A stretch of DNA of 64,000 nt from Sthenelais limicola (taxonomy: Eukaryota > Annelida > Polychaeta > Phyllodocida > Sigalionidae), in contig OW804100.1 of NCBI GenBank assembly GCA_942159475.1, forward strand, positions 10,600,646 through 10,664,645, written 5' to 3'. Both the position numbers and the translations under genes were made by a program. Positions 1 through 11,469 of the stretch are shown here, piece after piece. Within the stretch, counting starts at the first letter, position 1; each line of letters starts with the position of its first letter. The notes beneath the pieces are model-generated. The model saw nothing but the letters and a program-made list of their open reading frames with translations. It ran no database searches and had not been told where the DNA came from.

Positions 1-259
1 TTTCTCGAACTTTTCATTTATTTTTATTTTGCTATTCTATAGTGGCAATTAAGAGTAAAACGGATTAAAAGTGCTCCTTTTTAGCCTCTAGAAATACCTA
101 TGTAGGCAGAGATATCCTAACGTTTTCAATATCATCGAGGATTCCCTATACTAACTTTAAGAACATGAAAGAACCATACAGAAACTAAAAATAGTGGGAT
201 AATTCTGGCGTTCACCGAAATGTCCAATTTAGGAGATGATTTGGTCTAGTTTCATGGAG
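1..259. other. AT-rich flank left of the retrotransposon, no gene seen
   Basis: AT-rich sequence with no open frame, splice-site pair or repeat that I can support. It is the left flank of the Ty3/Gypsy insertion, which begins directly after the target duplication at 260-264. Confidence 0.6.
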
Positions 260-264
260 CCTTC
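260..264. repeat. Target-site duplication, left copy
   Basis: CCTTC directly before the left LTR, matched by CCTTC at 4855-4859 directly after the right LTR. A 5-bp duplication is typical of Ty3/Gypsy integrases. Confidence 0.93.
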
Positions 265-404
265 TGTATCGATTAGCTCTAAGTTAAGTAAGACGTCCAC
301 ACAGAAGCTCAGGTTAAGTTCAACTGTTTAATCCTCCCGTACGCGCGGGACTCCTCCTCCCTCTCTTGCCACGAGGTGGCAGCACTGTCTAAGATATCTA
401 GACA
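265..404 (-). repeat. 3' LTR of the Ty3/Gypsy element
   Basis: 140 bp, identical to 4715-4854. On the element's strand it begins TGTCTAGATATC and ends ATCGATACA, so it carries the canonical TG...CA ends. It supplies the polyadenylation end of the element's transcript. The repeat is very short, with no obvious TATA box. Confidence 0.96.
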
Positions 405-413
405 TCTCCCCTT
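405..413 (-). promoter_or_regulatory. Polypurine tract (plus-strand DNA primer)
   Basis: On the element's strand AAGGGGAGA directly precedes the 3' LTR. This position and purine run are those of the RNase H-resistant primer for second-strand synthesis. Confidence 0.85.
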
Positions 414-493
414 GTACATGATTGTAATGTTATTAGAAAGTACAGTGTTTTACATCTAGATCAATAGTAAGGATGAATGATAAAGGTGAATTA

Positions 494-3400
494 TTAGGTT
501 TCTTCAATTAACCTCCTAACCGGCCTAGAAGGTCTGCTAGATCTTCTAGGTTCAATTTTGGGAAACTCTTTTTCATACGTTAGTGTCTCTGGTACTACTT
601 GTTTCTGCAAAGTCTCTGACTGGTTATCGTGTACAGCGGGTACTGGAAGTTCACGTTTACTTGTCTCTCTCTGTGCTTCCATATTTCTTACGTTTTCGGT
701 TGAACCCATAATTTCTTTATGTACTAAGTCTCTAATTTCTACTGTTTCATCTTCTTCTTCAAAGTGTCTGTTTCGCTGAAACCTGTCTTCGACTACCTTT
801 CTAGGCACTTGTAATAAGTGTCTTCTATTTCTACGTATTACATTTCCATTTTCCATCTTAACCTCATAGGACCTTTCCCCTAACTTGCTATTTATAATAC
901 CTGCGTGGTCCCATTTCTTGTCCCTTACCAGCACTGTGTCCTCAGGCTGTAAGGGACTGAGAGCTTTAGATCTTTCATTATACTTAACACATTTATCACT
1001 CTCACAATTTTCATTTACTGGATCACTCATATTCACTGGATCACTCCTCTCCTTTTCTTGACTTTTTCTTAGTATTGGGAGGGGGCCTCTAATTCTTCTC
1101 CCAAATAATGCCTCTGCTGGTGAGACATTATTCTCCATCGGTGCACATCTGTAAGCTAGCAGAGCCAGGTACGGATCCTTTCCTGTTTCTGTTGCTTTTG
1201 ACAGAAGATTCTTTACTATGCCGACTGCCCTCTCTGCTTTCCCATTTGATTGGGCGTACGTTGGCGACGATGTTCTATGGTGAAATCCGTATTTCTCAGC
1301 AAAGTCTCTGAAATGAGCAGAAAAGAATTGTGGTCCATTATCCGACATGACAATCTGTGGAATACCATATCTGGCAAAGATGCTTTTTATGTGTATCACT
1401 ACTTGTTCTGACGTCTTGGTTGTTAGCTTAACTATCTCTGGGTAGGAAGAGTGATAGTCGACTACAATTAGATATTCGTTGTTGTGCCAGTAAAACAAGT
1501 CCATCCCCACCTTTTCCCAAGGTCCCCACTGTTCTTTGTCTACCATCATGGGTTCCCTCTGTTGGTCAGGGAGATATTTTAAGCACGCTCCACATGTTTT
1601 TGTCATTAGTTCAATATCTGCATTCAACCTGGGCCAGTAAATAGCTTGTCTCGCCCATCTTCTCTGCTTTTCGATGCCAAGATGGCCCTCGTGCACTTTC
1701 TCTAACATCTCCCGTCTCATTGACACCGGTATCACTATTCTCTGTCGCCTTAGTATGACCCCGTTTACCACACACAGCTCGTCCTTAAACGACGCATAAG
1801 CCGGGCACGCCCCTTTTCTCCACCCATTCATGATGCAGTGTTTCACTGCACAGAGCATTTCATCCTTATTTGTCTCTTCTGCAATCCTTTCTAGCATTGA
1901 TTTGGAAGCAGGTAGACTATTATATACTAGGTTAACCTGTGACTGTATCTCCTCTTCTGTCAAATGGCCCTTGTTGTTAATCTCGCCATTTCCGAATTTT
2001 GCGCGTGACAATGTGTCTGACAGGTATAATAATTTCCCTGGAACCCAAATCATTTGAAAGCTATAACGCTGGAGCCTCATCATCATTCTCTGTATCCTAG
2101 GTGTCATATCTTGGAGTGATTTCTTAGAGAGAGGCACCAGCGGTTTGTGATCCGTTTCGAGAATCATTCCTTGTGTCCCATATATAAAATTGTGAAACCG
2201 TTCACATGCAAAGACAATTCCCAGGAGTTCTTTCTCAATTTGTGCGTAGTTTCTTTCTGCCTCTGTTAGTGACCTGGCCACATATGCCTCCGGTTTCCAG
2301 GTGCCCTCGTGTTGTTGTAGGAGCACGGCCCCGAGGCCCTGCTTACTGGCATCACTACTTATTTTTATTGGTTTTCTTACATCATAATATGCCAAGACTG
2401 GTTCAGAGCTAAGCACCTTCTTTATATAGTTCCACTCTCGTTCATGGGCCTCATCCCACACCCATTCTGTTTGCTTTTTGAGCAGGGACCTTATGTTCAC
2501 GCAAGAACTGGCTAAATTCGGAATATATCTTCCCACGAAATTGATACAACCCATTACTCTTTGTACCTCCTCTCTGGTGGTGGGTCTCTCCATGTTAACA
2601 ATCGCCTTTACTTTGTCATTGTCAGGCTTGATCCCTTCAGCTGTTAGCTCCTCTCCTATGAATGTTATTCTGTCCACCCCTATCTCACATTTACTCCAAT
2701 TCATCAGTAAATTGTTTTTCTTGACTCGTTCTTTTACCATTTGTAGTCTAGCATCGTGTTCTTCTTTGTTCTCACCCCACACTAGGATATCATCCACATA
2801 AACCTTTACACCTGGTATGTTTTCGAACATTTGTTCCATCGAACGATGAAACACTTCTGGTGCTGAGCACAGACCATATGGAAGTCGATCATAGGCATAT
2901 CTCCCATATGGGGTTGCAAATGTGGTTAGTTTCTTACTCTCCTCGTCAAGCTTTATCTGCCAAAATGCTTGAGATGCATCAAGCTTGCTGAAGATCCTGG
3001 CATTTCTAATTTCTGAGAACACCTCATCCCTAGTAGGAAGCTGAAAATGCTCCCTGGCTATCGACTTATTGAGATCTCTTGGATCCAGACATATTCGAAG
3101 TGCCCCATTTGGTTTATCTACTACCACCATGGCATTAACCCATTCGGTTGGCTCCAAGATTTTGTGAATGACTCCTAATCCTTCCATTCTTTCTAATTCC
3201 TTTTTTAATCTGTCTCTGACTGCTATTGGGATTCGTCTGGCTGGTATGATTACTGATTCTGCTCCCTCCCTCAATTTTATTTTATGTATGTAGGGAATGG
3301 ACGATAGCACTTTAACCTCAGGAATAATACACTGCTTCATGTCTATTTGTTGTTTTTCATCACTATTAATGCTGTGTACACCTACCGCCTTTTCCTCTGT

Positions 3401-4678
3401 GGAGAAATTCCGTGTAATTAGACCAAGCCGTTCTGAGGTTTCTCCTCCCAGGAGTGTTATTCCATCACATACTATAAACCTCACTGGGAACTTCTTGCCG
3501 TTAACGGTCACCTGCCTAATAATATATCCTCTCACAGGTATAACAGCTCCGTTGTAATCCGTCAGTTTCACTTTTATCTGTTTGAGCGGCACTTTGTCCT
3601 GCATCCTTTCATACTCCTGGTTGTTCAGTAAGTCCGCTCCTGCCCCTGTGTCTATCTTGCATGTTAGTGTGTCTCTACCCACTTCCACGTGAGCGGCCCA
3701 CTTGTGGCTTCTACTGATTGAAACCATTAATACCTTCTCGTTTGTTACTGTCCCTATAAATACGGTATCAATCTCACTCTGCTGATTATCCTGTGTCACC
3801 GATTGATTTACTTCATCAACCCTTCCATAACATTTAGACTCAATGTGTCCCTTCCTTTTGCACCTTTCACATCGATGATGATATGCTGGGCAGTTTCGCA
3901 ATGCGTGTCTCGCTCCGCACTTCCTACAGTCTATCATGCGTCCTGTGGACCCTGGAGGCCGTGTGTCAGTCCTGCTAGCCTCTGCTGCCTCTGCCCTAGG
4001 AGGAGCCGTCGCTTGGTGTCGGTATGAGTCGTTCTGACCACGTGCCTTGGCTACTCTGTTAATTGTGGTGTGTGCTCCTGGATCCATAGCATCCAATTCC
4101 GCTTTCCTTTGCACTTGAGTTCTGCAGTAGATTAGTGCTTGATCAAGTGTGAGTTCCTCTTTTTTCACGAGCTTCTCTTTCATGTGCAGATCCCGCATTC
4201 CCACCACCATTCTCTCCAAGACAAACTCCTCTTCAGCGTCACCCCATTCGCACGTGGCTGCCCTGAGTCTCAACTCTGTCACATAGGCGTCTACGCTCTC
4301 TCCCTCCTCCTGATTGCGAGTATTGAATTTATATCTTTCGAAGAACCTATTTCTGCGTGGCATACAATACTGATCAAACTTTTGAATCACAGTGGGAAAG
4401 TCATTCTTGTCCTCAGCTGGTATTTCTGGTACAGCAGGTACTGGTGGTGGTCCCACTTGCTGTGCTACTGCTGGAACTAGAGGAGCCCATCTAAACTGAC
4501 GATATATCCTCTTCGCGTCCGGTCCAGCCACATGGAGGAACATTGAAGTCATTCGTCTCGCTTCACGCACCCCCATGGTATCAGCATACCACTGAAAATC
4601 CTCCTTCCATATGATCCATCTCTCTGCCACGTTCCCCGTGAGGAAGTCCATTCTGTCTGGTGGCCGTATCCCTTCCAT
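494..4678 (-). CDS. Ty3/Gypsy Gag-Pol polyprotein (single frame)
   Basis: One frame encodes capsid-like Gag and the Pol enzymes needed to copy and insert the element. The open frame extends upstream to 4750 inside the LTR, but that codon is GTG. The first ATG is at 4676-4678 and gives about 1394 residues. Positions below count from the upstream GTG, so subtract 24 for the ATG. Two CCHC zinc knuckles lie at about 274-308. The aspartic protease motif DTGAGAD starts at 367. Reverse transcriptase has YVDD at 651-654. RNase H has its DAS motif at 800. The integrase zinc finger has H1020, H1023, C1053 and C1056. The integrase catalytic triad is D1084, D1137, E1173 (35 residues between the last two). 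A basic module resembling the GPY/F region and an acidic tail follow. No stop or frameshift separates Gag from Pol, so processing presumably depends on the protease. All catalytic residues I looked for are present. Confidence 0.95.
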   Translation of the reverse strand: MEGIRPPDRMDFLTGNVAERWIIWKEDFQWYADTMGVREARRMTSMFLHVAGPDAKRIYRQFRWAPLVPAVAQQVGPPPVPAVPEIPAEDKNDFPTVIQKFDQYCMPRRNRFFERYKFNTRNQEEGESVDAYVTELRLRAATCEWGDAEEEFVLERMVVGMRDLHMKEKLVKKEELTLDQALIYCRTQVQRKAELDAMDPGAHTTINRVAKARGQNDSYRHQATAPPRAEAAEASRTDTRPPGSTGRMIDCRKCGARHALRNCPAYHHRCERCKRKGHIESKCYGRVDEVNQSVTQDNQQSEIDTVFIGTVTNEKVLMVSISRSHKWAAHVEVGRDTLTCKIDTGAGADLLNNQEYERMQDKVPLKQIKVKLTDYNGAVIPVRGYIIRQVTVNGKKFPVRFIVCDGITLLGGETSERLGLITRNFSTEEKAVGVHSINSDEKQQIDMKQCIIPEVKVLSSIPYIHKIKLREGAESVIIPARRIPIAVRDRLKKELERMEGLGVIHKILEPTEWVNAMVVVDKPNGALRICLDPRDLNKSIAREHFQLPTRDEVFSEIRNARIFSKLDASQAFWQIKLDEESKKLTTFATPYGRYAYDRLPYGLCSAPEVFHRSMEQMFENIPGVKVYVDDILVWGENKEEHDARLQMVKERVKKNNLLMNWSKCEIGVDRITFIGEELTAEGIKPDNDKVKAIVNMERPTTREEVQRVMGCINFVGRYIPNLASSCVNIRSLLKKQTEWVWDEAHEREWNYIKKVLSSEPVLAYYDVRKPIKISSDASKQGLGAVLLQQHEGTWKPEAYVARSLTEAERNYAQIEKELLGIVFACERFHNFIYGTQGMILETDHKPLVPLSKKSLQDMTPRIQRMMMRLQRYSFQMIWVPGKLLYLSDTLSRAKFGNGEINNKGHLTEEEIQSQVNLVYNSLPASKSMLERIAEETNKDEMLCAVKHCIMNGWRKGACPAYASFKDELCVVNGVILRRQRIVIPVSMRREMLEKVHEGHLGIEKQRRWARQAIYWPRLNADIELMTKTCGACLKYLPDQQREPMMVDKEQWGPWEKVGMDLFYWHNNEYLIVVDYHSSYPEIVKLTTKTSEQVVIHIKSIFARYGIPQIVMSDNGPQFFSAHFRDFAEKYGFHHRTSSPTYAQSNGKAERAVGIVKNLLSKATETGKDPYLALLAYRCAPMENNVSPAEALFGRRIRGPLPILRKSQEKERSDPVNMSDPVNENCESDKCVKYNERSKALSPLQPEDTVLVRDKKWDHAGIINSKLGERSYEVKMENGNVIRRNRRHLLQVPRKVVEDRFQRNRHFEEEDETVEIRDLVHKEIMGSTENVRNMEAQRETSKRELPVPAVHDNQSETLQKQVVPETLTYEKEFPKIEPRRSSRPSRPVRRLIEET

Positions 4679-4705
4679 TATCGTGAGTTTTTCTTCCTTT
4701 CTTTT

Positions 4706-4714
4706 CTGGTACCA
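4706..4714 (-). promoter_or_regulatory. Primer-binding site candidate
   Basis: Directly after the 5' LTR the element's strand reads TGGTACCAG, then AAAAG. TGG pairs with the CCA end of a tRNA. The nine bases fit a tRNA ending CUGGUACCA, as in some animal Leu(UAA) tRNAs. The tRNA identity is inferred from a short match. Confidence 0.7.
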
Positions 4715-4854
4715 TGTATCGATTAGCTCTAAGTTAAGTAAGACGTCCACACAGAAGCTCAGGTTAAGTTCAACTGTTTAATCCTCCCGTACGCGCGGGA
4801 CTCCTCCTCCCTCTCTTGCCACGAGGTGGCAGCACTGTCTAAGATATCTAGACA
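4715..4854 (-). repeat. 5' LTR of the Ty3/Gypsy element
   Basis: 140 bp, identical to 265-404. It lies upstream of gag-pol on the minus strand, so it should contain the promoter and transcription start. The gag-pol frame stays open back into this LTR (to 4750), although only from a GTG codon. Confidence 0.96.
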
Positions 4855-4859
4855 CCTTC
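4855..4859. repeat. Target-site duplication, right copy
   Basis: CCTTC immediately outside the right LTR, identical to 260-264. Together they define the insertion boundaries and the pre-insertion site. Confidence 0.93.
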
Positions 4860-7800
4860 AGGCTGCCGTTTATTGACCGAATAACACATAAACTGAAAAC
4901 AAAGAAAGAAGAACTATTTATGAAATAGTGGATCAAGATTACATCGAAGTTAAAGAAAGGACTTGCATGTTAATAGGGGATTTGCATGTGTCACTGCGCA
5001 TGTCTACTGTAGTGCATGGTGGGATGGATTCTGTTGGAATCTGACCTACAAATATTTGGCAACATTTTCATTGAAAATTGCAAGAATGTTTTCACCGTTT
5101 TTAAATGATCTATGAAAGCCAAATGCATGATGGGAAAGATGGGGATTTGTGTTATGGAAACATTTATAACACATGGATATTGACATTAGAGCATTGGTAA
5201 ATATTACATACTGAACATGGCATGATTTCTAGAGATTTTACATTGTACCATTAGTCCCATAATGCCATGCAAATCAAGTTTCAAAATGGCGGCTATGCAA
5301 CTCCCCTATTGACACAGTAGCACCGGAATAGTTAGGCCCAGATTCCTGAACATATATTGGCATTTCAGGTTTTATAATAATTCACTCCCAACCCAAATAA
5401 GGACTCCCTTCTTTGTGTATATATGTGTATAAAGTAAACAAAATGGTGTAAAAACAAAAATAGATGTGTGTGTGTGGGGGGGGGGTGAATAGCGAAGGAG
5501 GGGGCGGGGATGTACGTAATCGGAAAAAAAAACTTTACTAGAAATCTTTTTAACCCGCATTACTACAAAATAGATGCGGATTTGCTATTTGCTTTTTCAC
5601 CAAGAAATGCAGGTCCAAAACCTTTAATATCTTACTGACTCGGGTGGGTTGGGAATGAATAGACCACAGTATATTGACCGATATTAGCTGATAGTGCAGT
5701 TTTAAATTTAAAAAATAACGCCTATGCAAAATGAGCCCCATTTGCTCACTCGTCAGAAAGCTTTGAAACCGGACGTTAGTGGATTCTTTTCGGATTGTTA
5801 AACTCCAGAATCCATTAAAAGAAAGCACCGCCTTCAGTATAATGATAGCCCTATCCCTACTTCTTGAGGTAAAATCAATGTCAGCTAGGTTCGAACATAA
5901 ATATGGTGAACAGTAAGAGTTCTGGAGGGCTTAGAATCTTGGATTGTGTTGTTTAATAAAGGCAGACATCTTCGGAGAAGTTGTGACGTCACTCATGAGC
6001 CAATCTGGCCAGCCAGGATAGCATGGCGAGTGCACCATGGTCATTCTCCTCCTCCTACAGGAATTTTTGCAATGATATATAGCAAAAGTAGGTATGTTCT
6101 CATTAGATCGGAATCTCTACATGCTATTCATGGCCAGATTTCACTTTTTGAAGTGTGATTTTATAAAAGAGAAGGTGTTTTGTAAGGAGTAAACAAGCCT
6201 TGTAAAAAACGGAAGTGACAACAGTCTAGTCGGCCCCCCATTATCGCTCACAATAACAAAAAACTTTCGGGACTATACAGGGTTTATTTCAAACCATCTA
6301 AGTTCAAACAACCCCATACCAGTCTAGTTATAGCCTCTCTCACTCACTATTAGCAAAGAAAATGGCTTATTAGGGATCTGAATGGAGGGAAACCTGATTC
6401 AAACTTCAACCTGACCACACCCCCAGCTCACGTGGCCGGTGCGGAAGCTGGTGCGGAAGAAGACAGGCTGCAGCATTGATGACGTCAAAATCAAGGAGGA
6501 TTGTGGGTAATGTTCCCGATAATGGCGGCAGTCATGAATCTTGTATTAAGCCCATTTCGGACATTTCAAATGCTTCCATCAAGGTTGTAATAGATACTAG
6601 GGATATTTCTGAACTACAGGTATGTTTTTATTTAATAAAGAACCTATTGAGGTACCATTGTACTGAGTGCGGTATGTTCTTTTAATACCACCACCACATT
6701 AATACCACCACCACAGGTTAAAACAACCTTTATTTCAATTTTAATAAATTACACTTGACCTTTAAGATGCAACATAAAACTTCGGCTCGTGACTGCGAGA
6801 TATTATGTGTATCCGATAACTTGTAATCCTTGTTGGCCTTTATCAAGAAGGTAGAACCAACAATATCACCCAAGATAACAGAACATATTTGTGGATGTGA
6901 AAGCAGTTTATCTTACCATTGATCTTCGTTTTAAAGGTAACGCATACCCGCATCGCCAACAAAATGCTAAGTGTTTTACATAATTTCGGTTTTACTAAAC
7001 CGAGAATCACAATAAACTTTGTAATTATCCAGAAGACGGCTTCGTGAAATAGTTTTATTTGCATGTATATCGTCAGGATAAAGGAAACGCGTGTAATTCT
7101 CCGATTCAAAATTAATGAACAGGTCCAATATCATGTCCTGGGAAATATGCATCTATTAGAGGTTTATTTCATTGGATACAACATTGCGATTCATTCCCTC
7201 CCATAATCCAATAAATTATCTGGAAATGAAAGTCAAAATTCAATCCAAATCCTCCGCAAGGGGAATGAGATCAAGAAGGTTCCATCCTATATCTAAATAT
7301 ATTGGCTAATTCATTGGTCTCACCTAGAGTATACTAAGTGCTTGATGACAACGAATTGAAGCAATACATCCAATAATTATAAAGAGAGGTGATAAATTGA
7401 TGAAAATACAAAGATGTGATGAAGGGGAAAAAGATGGAATAAAGACAGAGTACCTTACTACTCATATAGACTGACTAGAGCTTGAATCGTTACCCCAAGC
7501 ATCATATGTACAACCCCCAGTTTACAAATTACAGTCATTATGTTATACTACATGAACTAAAATCAACATGAATACAATAACCTGCATGCCACGTGTGACT
7601 GAATTTAGACGGTATTAATTGAGGCGAAACTGGAAGACAGTCTATCAGCTCCAGGTGCAAGTCTTCAACGGAATGGAGACTTCTAATCTCCTAGGAAATA
7701 TACCATGCGTGATCATTATACCAGATTTTAAAAGTTACATTCATTGATCAATATAGAAGCTGAACTAATACCTTGTATACAGTAGTGGTAATAAATGTAT

Positions 7801-9680
7801 GCTTACCACACCATATCGACACCCAATACCTGAAACTAACGGTGGTATCCCAATTTAATATAGTGTTGCTGTGTGTGCTTATTGAGTTGGGCTGAGGGAC
7901 TTAAATTGATGTTATACTAGTCTAAAGATGATTCTCAAGAATATCAATTAAATTGTAAACTACATTATCTAAGTAATATCCAGATATTCTTGACTAGAAA
8001 TGCGGCATTGTATATTTATAAACCCATGATCTTGCCTTTAATCGATTTTCAAATGATGTTTTAATCGCATGCACAGATAAAACACTGACTAGTATTCAAC
8101 GAACGTCTGCAGAACCGCGTGCATTGAGAATGTGTCTAAGTCAGGAGTGGTGAGTGAGAAACCAGAAGTTTTGCGTGAGAAGGTTCAAATGCACGTACGC
8201 GTACATAGAGATAGTGCACCTATTTTTGTACCACCCATACAGCGAACTACAAATTTTAAAAATCGTAATTGTATAGTAGTGAGGCAGATATGTAGAACAA
8301 TCGTGCATTTGGTCATAAAAACATGAAACTTGGTAGAGTTGTAGATTAGTGTCCCAGGATTAATTTCAGATATGGCGCCATCTTGAATTATAGTTACATA
8401 TGCGAATTGCCAATAGAAATTCGTCTTACAGAAGATTTTAAGGAATTCAAATCTCTGGTCAAGCGCCACTTTATATGGCTTGAAGGAAAATCTGTAAATA
8501 TTGAACGTGTGTTATATTGATGTCCACTCTCTATCTTTCATTTGTTCAAAGTAATATAATAACATACCTGTATCTAAGTATAACGTAGTTTATATTATTT
8601 TTGGCATTTGTATCTTCTTTACTTCTGGTCGGCCGAACTCAGGAGCAGTGGAAGATTACCCACAGGTGAGCTGTGGTTTTTTAACTGTTAAAACCATGAC
8701 TGAATAAATATTTGTACCAAAAAAAGTACTTCTTTATTGTATTAAATTCGTACAAACGCATTTAAGACGCTTCGACCCCCATGATCACCATGCATTATAT
8801 ATTGGCCGACAAGTTCATGTATGGCCCACAATATAGAAAATGGATTAGATTAGTCCAGCAAAAATAATTATAAGAGCTATAGACTGGATTGAGAACATGG
8901 GAGGCTACCAAATACCACGATGTGTAAAGAATTGAGAGGCAAAATGTGGGAACACAGAATATCTTCGATAAATGAATAGGCATACTCAATAGGCGTACTC
9001 AATTATATGGACTAGAAGCATGGGGGTGGGGGAGGGAACGAGTTCCATCCCGAGCCATTACATGTCCATATGCTCTAAATTCTTAGTTTCCATCTCCCTT
9101 TTACTCTAAGAGCTGATCTAGCTTGTTCTCGCCAAATTATCACATCTTCTCCATAGTCCTTATCCAAATACATTTTAACCCATGCTGACCCATACCTGCC
9201 ATCTGAGGCACGCGCCCAACATTACTTTCCCACGATCTAAGAGCATAATCCCCACAAAGGACCTCGCTTTCTGTCCCGTGGTAGGGCTTTGTCGATGCCA
9301 AAGACAACTAACCCTACAGTCTGCGTCCAATTGTCAACTTTCTAGGCTACTCTGTACACATGGCCATTTTCGGCCTCTTGGTTGTGCTTCACGGCCGCAT
9401 CCCTTTCCCTATTTTCCGGCACTGCCAAACGGTACACATTATTGAATCAGTAATGGGCCCTCCGAGTGCAATCCAATCAGTAGTGCGGGCCTCTGATGCC
9501 ATCCCGATGCCCAGTTGCAGGACTTAGGTAAACCCATATACTGGTCTTGCAATGGATTAGCTGGGTATCATTTTATGTGTCCATTTCTATCCTCTTCCTC
9601 TGGTTTTGGTTATATAGGGTAGGACTAGAATATGCTACAGTGGAAGAAATATGGGACATTTGGACTTAAATGTGTTCAAC
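4860..9680. other. AT-rich sequence without a recognised gene
   Basis: No gene is supported here. Visible items: a G-run near 5475-5486; a TGACGTCA octamer at about 5985 near a CCAAT box; a 47-codon frame at 6479-6619 ending in a CAG|GTATGT donor-like site; and a tandem 17-bp duplication (ttaataccaccaccaca) near 6683-6716. Open frames of 60-96 codons are unremarkable. Confidence 0.5.
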
Positions 9681-9724
9681 GCGGATCCGCCTGTTATCTG
9701 CGACGTATACGTCGCAGATAACAG
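9681..9724. repeat. Perfect 34-bp palindrome beside a 10-bp palindrome
   Basis: The arm CTGTTATCTGCGACGTA (9691-9707) is followed with no spacer by its exact reverse complement (9708-9724). It directly abuts GCGGATCCGC (9681-9690), itself a palindrome. It could extrude as a cruciform or be the remnant of a foldback element. No coding context is visible. Confidence 0.9.
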
Positions 9725-11460
9725 ACATATATAGGCCTAATACATATTCACGTATATCAAAAAGAAACTGGGTGGATACCATGTAACAACATCATTGACA
9801 TGCCTCTTCGTATAATTAATTTGGTTCAGGCGCCATGTATTTTTATAGGCCAGCTATTTTTGGTACCGTAATTGAAATTCATGATACATGTACAATAAGC
9901 CTAATGTAAGCAATTTACATTGGTCAACATATCAATTTATCTACATATACGAATATCATTGTGTCAATATTTCTACGCAAACTAAATAGCCATTCATTAT
10001 TATGTAGTATATGCATGTGATCATTCTAGCACTGGTATTATAGATATACAAGTATAGCTCTGGTAGCATGTACGTATGTACTTGAGGAATAAGAGAATTA
10101 CTCAATTAGACACTCAAAGCTCATTTGCTTCGTGAGTGTAGGTATATACCTACTAACATAAATCACAATAAGGAAGTGTCGTGTACAAACATAACAAACG
10201 GTAAACCGTGATCGCTATGCACACATCCATCAATAACATTTACAAATAGTGTGCAATTAATCCATATACGTAGAATGCCGAAGATATATAAGGTCATGTT
10301 TGGCAAGGCTTTCACAATCCCATCCGTCCCACCTTCTTTCCCCTCATTATCAAACAAAGCTACCAATAATATATGCTTAGCACCTGATTTACGTTGATGT
10401 ACAACGTATCTAGATGAAAAGTGGCCAAATTTGCATGCTTTCCCTGGCATCATCGCAGGCCTCTATGCGCCCAAATGAAATGATCCAGACTCGGTGGTGC
10501 GCCTGGTTCTCGTCAGAGGGCGCTCTCTTGACTGATGTGAGTAGTATAGATAGAAAGGGGTGATACGGCAGCTGTTGGCACCATAAGTGTGCATATCGAT
10601 TAATACACGCCGCCCGCTGCAGGTGGCAGCAGGAGTATGGTCACATCGATAATGGTAGTCTGTAAACAACGCACAATTCCTGCACCTGTTGCGAGAATGA
10701 TAAAACAAATACCACGAGGCCCCATCAAAATTCACAACGGCAGTGTATATATATGTACAAGAGATCGGGTCGATTAAATTGCTATTATCCATTTGGTAAA
10801 TTTCTCATTATATAGGGTAAATTTAATCTAATAGTAACGTTGTATTAGTCATATTTATGCTGGTACATATACAGTGGGATTGATATATAATATACACTTA
10901 GCTACACTTCAAGTCCGTTCTAAATGTTCATGTTAATAAGGTAAAAAATAGGTCTTTCCTGTTCACCTCAACATGCCACAAGATCATACAGTAAGATCAT
11001 ACCGTATACCTCCTAGTCCTAGGTAAATTTCTCTTATTTAGAATAAATGTATTTGTATTTTCAGTAGCTAAAAAATAACATACGACCACAAGGTTGATTG
11101 GAAAAGGGGGACGCCTAGTGCACTATACTATAGCCTCCAGGCCCACCTGACTTTATGTACTTCTCCTACTATTCACATGTCATATCATTATATCTCCAGC
11201 ATAAGTTAAATCTAAGAGTTAACCTCGCTTGAGAGCCTATGGCAACGACCACATTTCGGTCAATTAATATGTGCAGGCTAGGCGCGAATGCGTTTGGCTC
11301 GAGGGCATTCGTCGAAATTTATAACTTTCATGAGCGAGGGAGCCATTTATGGATGCCGGGGAAATAATTATAGATAGACTTGCAGCCCGAAGTACAGGCA
11401 GAGAAGATATCTCCATTGATTTATTTTTATTTTTAAGAATTATAATAATAGCCTATATAT
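9725..11460. other. Intergenic sequence, no gene seen
   Basis: AT-rich DNA. The longest frames (minus strand, 10163-10453 and 10463-10792) lack recognisable motifs and look like chance frames. Confidence 0.5.
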
Positions 11461-11469
11461 AACAGATAA

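Larger units (their letters stand above)
265..4854 (-). mobile_element. Complete Ty3/Gypsy LTR retrotransposon
   Basis: A 4590-bp element read on the minus strand. Seen directly: two 140-bp terminal repeats (265-404 and 4715-4854) that I find identical base for base, with TG...CA ends. CCTTC is duplicated on both outer sides (260-264 and 4855-4859). A primer-binding-site candidate abuts the 5' LTR, a polypurine tract abuts the 3' LTR, and one gag-pol frame has no stop or frameshift. The domain order protease, reverse transcriptase, RNase H, integrase assigns it to Ty3/Gypsy (Metaviridae) rather than Ty1/Copia. There is no third ORF for an envelope-like protein. Identical LTRs imply a very recent insertion, so the copy may be mobile or polymorphic. 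The LTRs and total length are at the short end for the superfamily. Confidence 0.97.

Noticed and set aside
1..4860. Plus-strand frames inside the retrotransposon
   Set aside because: They are antisense shadows of the gag-pol frame, with no independent support.
5880..5900. GGTTCGAAC, a tRNA B-box-like word
   Set aside because: No A box, no acceptor-stem pairing and no anticodon arm can be drawn around it.
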